A DNA stretch of 14,396 nucleotides, taken from the NCBI GenBank assembly GCA_031278965.1, contig JAITJJ010000114.1, positions 1-14,396 of the forward strand. The letters run 5' to 3'. The DNA is from Deferribacteraceae bacterium. GTDB lineage: Bacteria > Chrysiogenota > Deferribacteres > Deferribacterales > JAISNW01. The notes below the pieces were generated by a model. The model saw only the letters and a program-made list of their open reading frames with translations. It ran no database searches and was not told the DNA's origin. A program made the position numbers and the translations under genes. Positions 1 to 5,173 of the stretch are shown in pieces (the first letter of the stretch is position 1; each line of letters begins with the position of its first letter).

Positions 1-1
1 G

Positions 2-596
2 AAAAACGGGAAAAGCGGACGTTTTATAATCGGAGTCTTTGCGCCCAAAGAGCTCTCAGATTTTGTATACGGAAACTCCAAAACAAAAAACAGGGGGATT
101 CGCAAAGAGATAGTAAAACGTTTGCTCCCCTGTATAGCAGATAGAGAGAAAGTTCCGGCAGATATTGTGAAAACTGCCGTTGCTAAGGCTTCCAATCCGT
201 ATAGTCTAGAGGATTATGAATGGAAAAACTGTCTGGCGGCGGCTTGCGCCCTATATAGGAGTCATATTGCCCGTGAAAACGGCACCCTATACTCCCTAAG
301 TCTGGAGGCAATCTCTTCAAGAGACTACCTCTAAACCTGCGGCAGCCTTTAAATGGATACTTAAAAAGGTTGGCGTTTATGAAAAACGGTTTAAGGCGAA
401 TCTCTTAACAGATTTTTACAACTCCATGCAGGGGGAGATAATTAAAATTAAAGGCAGTCTCGGCGATTTTAAGAGCGATTTGTTCGTGTTGTCCGGACTT
501 TACCTGTTAGGTTATTTTAAGCAGTTAAACGCTTTGCATTATAAGGTTAAAAAAAATAAGAAGGAGGAATATTATGAGTCTAAGCAGCAAAATTGA
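2..596 (+). pseudogene. cas8c: cas8c (csd1) 3' remnant, type I-C Cascade large subunit
   Basis: This is the C-terminal part of Cas8c/Csd1, the large subunit of the type I-C surveillance complex. The first open stretch (frame of base 2, to a stop at 332-334) reads like the conserved Csd1 C-terminal half: an APKELSDFVYG-like segment, KRLLPCIADRE, ASNPYSLEDYEW and ACALYRSH, ending at SSRDYL. In intact Csd1 that last motif runs into a YGRLLA-type segment. Here a stop follows. A second stretch in the next frame (about 321-596) matches the end of Csd1, with KWILKKV and the near-terminal SGLYLLGYFKQ. Roughly 35 residues appear to be lost between the two, with a frame change. The end overlaps the cas7c start by 23 bases. 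The 5' part lies outside the window. The family match is from memory of the motifs, but several independent motifs agree in order. Confidence 0.85.
561..568 (+). promoter_or_regulatory. Shine-Dalgarno site of cas7c
   Basis: AAGGAGGA lies five bases before the ATG at 574 and inside the end of the cas8c remnant. This strong site supports ATG 574 as the original cas7c start and shows the old cas8c-cas7c translational coupling. Confidence 0.7.
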
Positions 597-1046
597 TTTT
601 GCGGTGGTCTTTTCGGTTAAGAACGCTAATCCCAACGGAGATCTCCTTGATGGCAACCGTCCGCGCCAACTCCTTGACGGAAAAGGCGAAGTTACGGATG
701 TTTGCTTAAAAAGAAAGCTGCAGGACCGACTTTTAGAAAGTGGAAAACGCCGTATATGTTACCTATGGTGCGATAACTCCTCAACTTGCCGAAAGAACAA
801 GGTTTTCTGATAAGGATGCGGAAACTATTAAAGAGATTCTGCCCAAGCTCTTTGAAGCAGACGCTTCCTCAGCCCGTCCGGAGGGTTCCATGAGGGTATT
901 AAAGGTGTTCTGGGTGGAAGCATAACTCAAAATCAAGGCAGTACCCTTCCGCAACGGTTCACGATTCTCTGACAGCCAAACCGGACGGGAGTTATGAATT
1001 AAAAGAACTCCCCGGACTGAAGCCGGAAATTATTGACGGATACTGA
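574..1046 (+). pseudogene. cas7c: cas7c (csd2) remnant with internal deletion and frameshift
   Basis: Csd2/Cas7c is the crRNA-backbone subunit of type I-C Cascade, usually about 285 residues. Codons 1-54 are clear: KIDFAVVFSVKNANPNGD, GNRPRQ, GEVTDVCLKRK. Near 735-740 the reading jumps to the next frame and resumes at the C-terminal part (ENAVYVTYGAITPQLAERT, then DASSARPEGSMRVLKVFW). About 120-130 residues are missing between them. A second lesion is an apparent one-base insertion in the GGG at 912-914. After correction the frame reads WKHNSKSRQY and then SYELKELPGLKPEIIDGY, ending with TGA at 1044-1046, the expected Csd2 tail. The gene is therefore inactive by at least two independent lesions. 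Type I-C order normally continues with cas4-cas1-cas2, and none is visible here. Confidence 0.9.
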
Positions 1047-1346
1047 ATCGTAGCGCATTAACGGCATCGCTTGGCACTTATTAATCGCCGCCGTTAATTG
1101 ATATTTGAAAATTCGCCAAACATCAGTTCCCATATATATGCCGAACAGCAGCTTTCCCCGAAGGCTTTGCATCCGCGCTTAACCGCGGATTATAGGGGGA
1201 AAGTCGGAATATAGGTTGGCGATACAGATAAATAGTGACATTTGAAAATTTTTTGGCTCATTTTAACTGTGGAGGCTATCTTTGTGCGGCGGGTTGGCTG
1301 AAACAGTTAAAATTATCCGGATTCTAAGCCAACTTTCAAAGTCGGC
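1047..1346. other. Region between cas7c remnant and array, including the CRISPR leader
   Basis: This 300-base stretch takes the place of cas4, cas1 and cas2, and I find no motif of any of them. The 100 or so bases before the first repeat should be the leader, judged by repeat orientation (ATTGAAAC end pointing away). It contains a perfect 11-bp inverted repeat (1260-1270 with 1303-1313) and the palindrome ATCCGGAT at 1315-1322. A near-identical 14-mer, GAYATTTGAAAATT, occurs at 1100-1113 and 1237-1250. An open stretch of 38 codons from TTG 1098 to TAG 1212-1214 has a protein-like composition but is not recognised. Confidence 0.5.
1260..1313. repeat. Perfect 11-bp inverted repeat in the CRISPR leader
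   Basis: ATTTTAACTGT at 1260-1270 is the exact reverse complement of ACAGTTAAAAT at 1303-1313, with 32 bases between. The pair lies 34 bases before the first CRISPR repeat. A smaller nested pair, GTTGGCT (1293-1299) and AGCCAAC (1327-1333), overlaps its right side. It may be a protein-binding site for integration or transcription of the array, which is inference. Confidence 0.6.
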
Positions 1347-1512
1347 GTCGCCTTCCGCGTAGAAGCGTGGATTGAAACCGGACTAGGCGATTAATGTAGA
1401 CCGCCTCTTTGGGTCGCCTTCCGCGTAGAAGCGTGAATTGAAACCCCCGATAAAATACCAAATCTAACTAAAATCGGGGTGTCGCCTTCCGCGTAAAAGC
1501 GTGGATTGAAAC
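1347..1512 (+). CRISPR. Minimal type I-C CRISPR array, 3 repeats and 2 spacers
   Basis: Three 32-base repeats lie at 1347-1378, 1413-1444 and 1481-1512. They begin GTCGCCTTCCGCGTAGAAG and end GCGTGGATTGAAAC, the typical type I-C form. Repeat 2 differs at its position 24 (G to A, base 1436). Repeat 3 differs at position 16 (G to A, base 1496) and is best read as the degenerate terminal repeat. The spacers are 34 bases (1379-1412) and 36 bases (1445-1480). The repeat can fold with CTTC (positions 6-9) pairing GAAG (16-19), and the change in repeat 3 breaks the closing pair. The neighbouring cas remnants agree with the subtype. No further repeat follows. Confidence 0.95.
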
Positions 1513-1931
1513 TTTTATAATGTTATTAGTATCAAAGGAGCGTTCGGATAGTTCTGAACGCGTCAGAGTGTTTAAATAGCCCAGAATTGCGATGGTTTTA
1601 AAATTCCCCTCCGCAAGGCGGGGCGGTTCAGGGTGAGTGTTATTAAAGTTAAACATCCATTTTAAAACAACATCACTTAAAACTGACTTTTTCGACAGCC
1701 TGATACAAATATATCCTTATATAAATTCATCCCCGGAACAAATTCTCGCGTGAATATCTGAAACATTATCACAAGTGAATCAGAACGTTTTGTGGCTTAA
1801 AAGTATTTTTTCTTGCCTTTTTGTTTTAATATGGTATACTTTTAAAATTGGGCGGAGGTGTTCTGTTCGGAATACTTATTACGCATTTTTGTCAGTGAAG
1901 ATATTGCAAAAATTAAGAGGTGTTGTAGCTT
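1513..1931. other. Non-coding flank between the array and the Sel1 gene
   Basis: There is no supportable gene in this 419-base stretch. It begins directly after the last CRISPR repeat, has no further repeat copy and is AT-rich. A short hairpin (CGTTC 1541-1545 with GAACG 1556-1560) is visible. The right third holds the promoter and the 5' untranslated region of the Sel1-repeat gene. Confidence 0.6.
1813..1840 (+). promoter_or_regulatory. Sigma70-type promoter for the Sel1-repeat gene
   Basis: TTGCCT (1813-1818) and TATACT (1835-1840) are separated by 16 bases. They match the -35 and -10 consensus at four and five of six positions. Transcription would begin near 1847, giving a leader of about 85 bases before ATG 1932. 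Confidence 0.55.
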
Positions 1932-2723
1932 ATGAAAAGATTTCTGATTGTCGGATTGTTTTTGTTATCTTTTAACGCTTTTGCACAGAGCGAAAATTCT
2001 TCCGCTTTGAGCAGAGCCGAAAGCGGGGATGTTTCTGCTCAATACGGCGTAGGGCTTTATTATCTCCACTCGGGTAACATGGCGGAAGCTGAAAAATGGT
2101 TCTCAAGAGCTTACAGCAAGGGGAATTATGAGGCGGCTGTTCAACTTGGGAATATCTATCTCTCCAGCTCTGATGCTAAAGTGCAGGAGAAGGCTTTCAA
2201 GCCGTTTAAGGATGCCTCTGACAAAGCGAATTCCGTTGCCGCTCAAGTTAACCTCGGCTATATGTATCATGAAGGAAAAGGGATCGCCAAAGATTTAAGC
2301 CAGGCCCGTCTATGGCTTATGAAGGCAGCCAAACAGGTTTATCCTGAGGATACAGACCTTTCGCGTCTGCCTATAGAAGAGAGGGAAAAAACCGCCGATA
2401 GGATAAAAGCAATCAGTCAGGCACAATTTATGCTTGGTTTAATGTATGAGCACGGGGAAGGGGTTTTGCAGGATCCCCAGCAAGCTTCCATGTATTTCCG
2501 ACTTTCTGCCCGCCACGGCTATACGGAAGCCCAAATAAGCCTGGGCAACCTCTTTTATGAAGGTCAGATCGGTTTTACTAACGACCTTGTAACCGGTTGT
2601 GCATGGCTTTATATACCAAGCGGCGCTAATGAAAAGTGTGACAAAGAGCTTGATGAATCTGAAAAGAGGAGAGCTCTTAGTTTAAGAGACGAGTTAAAAA
2701 AGAGGTACCCGCTTATAAATTAA
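1932..2723 (+). CDS. Secreted Sel1-repeat (TPR-like) protein
   Basis: The 263-residue product carries a Sec signal peptide: MKR, a hydrophobic stretch to about residue 15, and a likely cut after AFA at residue 18. The mature protein is then periplasmic or extracytoplasmic. The rest consists of Sel1-like repeats, helical-hairpin modules of about 36 residues. Clear units begin near residues 34 (AQYGVGLYYLHSG), 103 (AAQVNLGYMYHEGKG), 163 (QAQFMLGLMYEHGEG) and 198 (TEAQISLGNLFYEG), with a degenerate unit at 66-100. Such proteins usually act as protein-protein adaptors, and the specific partner cannot be read from sequence. The ATG at 1932 follows an AGAGGTG-like ribosome site at 1916-1922. It has its own promoter and terminator, so it appears monocistronic. 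No link to the CRISPR remnants is apparent beyond proximity. Confidence 0.85.
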   Translation: MKRFLIVGLFLLSFNAFAQSENSSALSRAESGDVSAQYGVGLYYLHSGNMAEAEKWFSRAYSKGNYEAAVQLGNIYLSSSDAKVQEKAFKPFKDASDKANSVAAQVNLGYMYHEGKGIAKDLSQARLWLMKAAKQVYPEDTDLSRLPIEEREKTADRIKAISQAQFMLGLMYEHGEGVLQDPQQASMYFRLSARHGYTEAQISLGNLFYEGQIGFTNDLVTGCAWLYIPSGANEKCDKELDESEKRRALSLRDELKKRYPLIN

Positions 2724-2762
2724 TTCCATATAATTCTATGGAAGAAAAAGCCCGCTGTCCGG

Positions 2763-2796
2763 CGCACTTTCTGAATTTCAGAAAGTGCGTCTTTAT
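2763..2796 (+). terminator. Hairpin terminator after the Sel1-repeat gene
   Basis: An 11-bp perfect stem (CGCACTTTCTG at 2763-2773 with CAGAAAGTGCG at 2779-2789) closes a five-base loop and is followed by TCTTTAT. The T-run is imperfect, but the stem is strong and sits 40 bases after the stop codon. Confidence 0.7.
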
Positions 2797-3108
2797 CGTC
2801 TGAAAAGCTGGTGAGTGCGGTTTTTGGAAATTCTCCTCCGCTATGACAGCTATTTGTTGTTTTTCTCCTTTTAGCTGCATAAAAGCCGGAAAGAACAGAG
2901 GATTTCCTGAGCCGCCTTTTTATCTGCCCTTATAAATTAATAGGATTAACACATTAAATTAAACGATCCCCCCTCTTTTTTTGCGGAAAAATCCCTTTAT
3001 AATTCATCCGCATAAACTGCCGCCTTAATCGTGCGGCATAATAGTTGCTTGCAATTATTGCGGCGCATATGTTATAATACCCACTGAATTGCAGGGGAAT
3101 TATTTTTT
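2797..3108. other. Intergenic region upstream of the cco operon with clustered inverted repeats
   Basis: No gene is supportable here. The right half holds three short inverted repeats in about 80 bases: TGCGGA (2982-2987) with TCCGCA (3007-3012); TGCCGC (3018-3023) with GCGGCA (3033-3038); and GCAATTATTGC (3051-3061), an odd-centred palindrome that overlaps the -35 element. No canonical FNR box (TTGAT-N4-ATCAA) is seen. The left half shows nothing recognisable. Confidence 0.5.
3049..3078 (+). promoter_or_regulatory. Promoter of the cco assembly operon
   Basis: TATAAT at 3073-3078 matches the -10 consensus exactly. TTGCAA (3049-3054) lies 18 bases upstream as a fair -35. The palindrome at 3051-3061 overlaps the -35, where a repressor or activator could act. 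The predicted start is about 130 bases before the first clear operon gene. Confidence 0.6.
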
Positions 3109-3207
3109 ATGAGCAAAAGCGGGCAGCTCTTTTTCCGCAGGTGCTTTGCTCTAAATATAGAGCTAAAGGGGCGCTCTGCAAAAAAGCATCTCTTATTTAA
3201 AATTTAA
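3109..3207 (+). CDS. Possible 32-residue leader peptide before ccoQ
   Basis: An ATG at 3109 opens 32 codons ending in TAA at 3205-3207. That stop overlaps the ribosome site (AAGGAG, 3206-3211) of the next gene. The product begins MSKSGQLFFRRCFALNIEL and is basic (about eight Lys/Arg) with no membrane segment. A GGGGA at 3093-3097 is the only ribosome-site candidate and is rather distant (11 bases). It has no recognised family. It may be chance, or a short upstream frame that couples or tunes translation of the operon. Confidence 0.25.
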   Translation: MSKSGQLFFRRCFALNIELKGRSAKKHLLFKI

Positions 3208-3217
3208 GGAGAAATTA

Positions 3218-3358
3218 ATGGCAATCTTTACCTATGTTTTCGGAGGAGTCCTTGTTGTTCTGCTTATAATCGCTTTTATATACTATTTTTCACCCAAAAG
3301 GAAAGATACGGTTGAGCAGCCCAAATATGACATCATAAAAGATGAAGAAAAAAACTAA
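3218..3358 (+). CDS. ccoQ: CcoQ-like small membrane protein of cbb3 oxidase
   Basis: The 46-residue product starts MAIFTYVFGG, has one membrane span at about residues 5-24, then the motif YYFSPKRKDT and an acidic tail ending DEEKN. CcoQ/FixQ proteins are single-span subunits of about 45-60 residues that carry an FSPKRK-type motif just after the span. They help stabilise the cbb3 oxidase complex. The start has a good ribosome site (AAGGAG, 3206-3211, six bases away). The gene overlaps ccoG by 17 bases, so the two are translationally coupled. Unusually, ccoN and ccoO are not upstream in this window, so the call rests on the motif and the ccoGHSI context. It was overlooked by length-limited ORF finding. 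Confidence 0.75.
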   Translation: MAIFTYVFGGVLVVLLIIAFIYYFSPKRKDTVEQPKYDIIKDEEKN

Positions 3359-4466
3359 CTACCTTATTAAAAGGCGGGTTGTTTACTTTTTAATAGTTTT
3401 CCTTTTCTTTACAGTTCCTTTTATAAATATTGACGGGCTTCCCCTCATCCGCTTTGATCTTTCGGCGATGACTATCTATTTTGCAGGGGGGATAGTTAAG
3501 AGTTCCCATATATTTACGGTTTTGCTCGTAACATTTGCTCTTCTCTTCTTTTTTATCTATGCCACGCAGGTGTTCGGGCGGATATGGTGCGGTTGGCTCT
3601 GTCCTCAGGCCATCTCTCTGGAGATTATCCCAATAAAAGACACCCGGAAAAAAAGCCCGAAAATATACTGCCTTAAAAAGATTTCTTTTGCTCTCATCTT
3701 TGCGTTTCTTGCCACTTGCGGAACTGTCCGATATACCATGGATTTCAACACTTTCATCACCCGCCTTGCCTCTGGCACAATTCACTTTGCATGGTGGTTT
3801 TTAACACTTTTCATACTTTTCTTTATCCTCTGGGGGAGAAAGTTTTGTACCACCGTTTGCCCTTATTCCATGCTTCAGTCCATTATGTTTGATAACGATA
3901 CTCTTAGAATCGGGGTTATCCCGGAAAGAGCGGGGGATTGTATTCACTGCAGTATATGCGGGAGGGTATGCCCGGCGGGGATTGATATTAGAGACGGTTT
4001 GAGCTCCAAATGCGTCTCTTGCGCCGCCTGCGTGGATGCCTGTTCTGGCATTATGGCAAGGAAGAATAAACTCTCTCTTGTGGGATATTTTTTTGGAAGC
4101 GGGAAGTTCAGACCATTTAAGGTTAATAAATTAATAACCCTAATAATAGCCCTCTGTTTCATTATATTCTCCGTCGTTGCGTTTCTCGGAATAAAAGAGC
4201 TTAAAGTGGCGGTTGCCGGCCAGAGCAGATCGGATGTGTCAGGTAAAACCCGCTATACGCTCTCTCTGAATGTTGAAAATGTTTATGACGATAATCTCTT
4301 TATACAAATATATAATGACGAAAATTTAATAACAGACTTTACACTGCCGAGAAAAGATAGTAAAATGGTAGACATTGAATTTGAGGCGGAAGGTTCTCCA
4401 AATCTGCGAGCCCGTGCATTGCGCGGCAGGGTGGAGGAATGGGTTAAAATTCGGCTGAAAGAATAG
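3342..4466 (+). CDS. ccoG: CcoG (FixG/RdxA), membrane iron-sulfur protein for cbb3 assembly
   Basis: CcoG is a polytopic membrane ferredoxin that in other bacteria reduces Cu(II) for delivery to the cbb3 oxidase. About five membrane spans are visible, near residues 12-30, 55-76, 113-127, 148-164 and 262-284. Family motifs are present in order: IWCGWLCP (C83, C87), CTTVCPYSMLQ (C169, C173), and two 4Fe-4S clusters, C200/C203/C206/C210 and C224/C227/C230/C234. After the last span comes a soluble periplasmic FixG_C-like beta domain of about 90 residues. At 374 residues it is about 100 shorter than the typical family length (about 470); the N-terminus and C-terminal domain are both compact. The start overlaps the ccoQ-like gene. 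Other 4Fe-4S proteins of the NosR/NapH type share the cysteine motifs, but the gene context settles the call. Confidence 0.93.
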   Translation: MKKKTNYLIKRRVVYFLIVFLFFTVPFINIDGLPLIRFDLSAMTIYFAGGIVKSSHIFTVLLVTFALLFFFIYATQVFGRIWCGWLCPQAISLEIIPIKDTRKKSPKIYCLKKISFALIFAFLATCGTVRYTMDFNTFITRLASGTIHFAWWFLTLFILFFILWGRKFCTTVCPYSMLQSIMFDNDTLRIGVIPERAGDCIHCSICGRVCPAGIDIRDGLSSKCVSCAACVDACSGIMARKNKLSLVGYFFGSGKFRPFKVNKLITLIIALCFIIFSVVAFLGIKELKVAVAGQSRSDVSGKTRYTLSLNVENVYDDNLFIQIYNDENLITDFTLPRKDSKMVDIEFEAEGSPNLRARALRGRVEEWVKIRLKE

Positions 4467-4525
4467 ATACTTATAGTTATTAGCTGTACGTTTATATCGG
4501 CTTATTGAAAAATGAAGGAGACTTG

Positions 4526-4933
4526 GTGAAAGGGATACTTGTCCTTATATTGCTTGCGCTGGCAACGGTTGTTCCGCTTATTTTTATAGGAAGTGCAAAC
4601 AGAGACGATCGTATAGGCAATTCCCTTTATGTTAAAGGGTTGCAGGCGGATCGCACTGCGGAGGTTGTAAGCGAATCTAATATAAATTGGAGCATTGATT
4701 GCGCCGGAAACTGCAGGTTGGAAGTGAACATCGCACCCGGTCCCGACAACGGGAGCGTTGATTTCAGCGTTTATCTTCCAGGCGGCGGCAAAGCGGACGT
4801 CTCTTGGGTAGGAACGGGCGAACGGTGGATTGCGGACTTTAAAAAGGGCACGGAAGGTTGGCACGATATAAACTTGGATTACACCTGCAAAGGTGTTCCC
4901 GTGAGTCTAGTTAAGTCTTTTTATATAAATTGA
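4526..4933 (+). CDS. ccoH: CcoH/FixH-like cbb3 oxidase assembly protein
   Basis: The 135-residue product has one N-terminal membrane span (about residues 3-22, KGILVLILLALATVVPLIF) and a periplasmic beta-rich domain ending in TCKGVPVSLVKSFYIN. Size, topology and position between ccoG and ccoS match CcoH/FixH, which is needed for stable cbb3 assembly. Sequence motifs of the family are weak, so the context carries much of the call. I chose GTG 4526 because AAGGAG (4515-4520) sits five bases before it; an earlier in-frame TTG at 4505 has no ribosome site. An oddity is C59-x3-C63 plus C121 in the predicted periplasmic domain, a possible metal-binding or redox feature. The TGA at 4931-4933 adjoins the next ribosome site. 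Confidence 0.7.
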   Translation: MKGILVLILLALATVVPLIFIGSANRDDRIGNSLYVKGLQADRTAEVVSESNINWSIDCAGNCRLEVNIAPGPDNGSVDFSVYLPGGGKADVSWVGTGERWIADFKKGTEGWHDINLDYTCKGVPVSLVKSFYIN

Positions 4934-4945
4934 AGGAGATGACTT

Positions 4946-5032
4946 ATGAAAACTGGTACTATTGTTATGTTCCTTGCTTTAGCTGTTATGATCGGGGTTC
5001 CGCTCGCTGTTGGGCTTATTTACGCCGGATAA
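4946..5032 (+). CDS. Unrecognised 28-residue hydrophobic peptide in the cco operon
   Basis: An ATG at 4946 with a perfect ribosome site (AAGGAG, 4933-4938, seven bases away) opens a 28-codon frame ending TAA 5030-5032. The product begins MKTGTIVMFLALAVMIGVP and is essentially one membrane span (residues 5-26) with a short lysine-bearing N-terminus. It lies between the ccoH-like gene and ccoS, 12 bases after one and 3 before the other, so it is clearly placed to be co-translated. It resembles the membrane span of the upstream CcoH-like protein (short N-terminus, TGTIV.FLAL versus KGILVLILLAL, then VPL), suggesting a related or duplicated span. No family is recognised. It could be a small assembly partner. 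Confidence 0.6.
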   Translation: MKTGTIVMFLALAVMIGVPLAVGLIYAG

Positions 5033-5035
5033 TTT

Positions 5036-5173
5036 ATGAGTTCGCTTTACATCCTGATAGGAGTCAGTCTAATTGTTTCCGCAGGTGTATTAGCGTTACT
5101 CATCTGGGCGAATAAGAGAGAGCAATTCGAAGATCCCGAGGGTCCTAAATACAGGATACTTGATGACGATTAG
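5036..5173 (+). CDS. ccoS: CcoS, small cbb3 oxidase maturation protein
   Basis: The 45-residue product starts MSSLYILIGVSLIVSAG, has one membrane span (about residues 3-25), then WANKREQFEDPEGPKYRILDDD. That tail is the CcoS/FixS signature: a short linker, QFEDxEGP, and an acidic C-terminus. CcoS is needed for inserting cofactors, including copper, into the cbb3 catalytic subunit. It has no clear ribosome site but begins three bases after the stop of the 28-residue frame, which suggests translational coupling. Its end overlaps ccoI by 11 bases, as is usual for the ccoSI pair. It is too short for length-limited gene callers. Confidence 0.92.
   Translation: MSSLYILIGVSLIVSAGVLALLIWANKREQFEDPEGPKYRILDDD

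Noticed and set aside
1513..1560. Possible third spacer after the last repeat
   Set aside because: No further repeat follows at spacer distance, and repeat 3 looks like the terminal repeat, so this is flank.
1468..1656. Minus-strand 62-codon open frame across the last CRISPR repeat
   Set aside because: Part of its translation (VSIHAFTRKATP) is simply the repeat read backwards, a common artefact of type I-C arrays, and it has no ribosome site.
1775..1975. Plus-strand 66-codon open frame before the Sel1 gene
   Set aside because: It runs through the promoter and overlaps the Sel1-repeat gene start in another frame, with no ribosome site.
3043..3061. FNR/CRP-type box overlapping the cco -35 element
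   Set aside because: The palindrome GCAATTATTGC does not match the TTGAT-N4-ATCAA pattern; I keep it only as an unnamed dyad.
4930..5115. 61-codon frame between the ccoH-like gene and ccoS
   Set aside because: It is out of frame with two better candidates (the 28-residue peptide and ccoS), both with supporting signals, and is cysteine- and tyrosine-rich in a way typical of a shadow frame.
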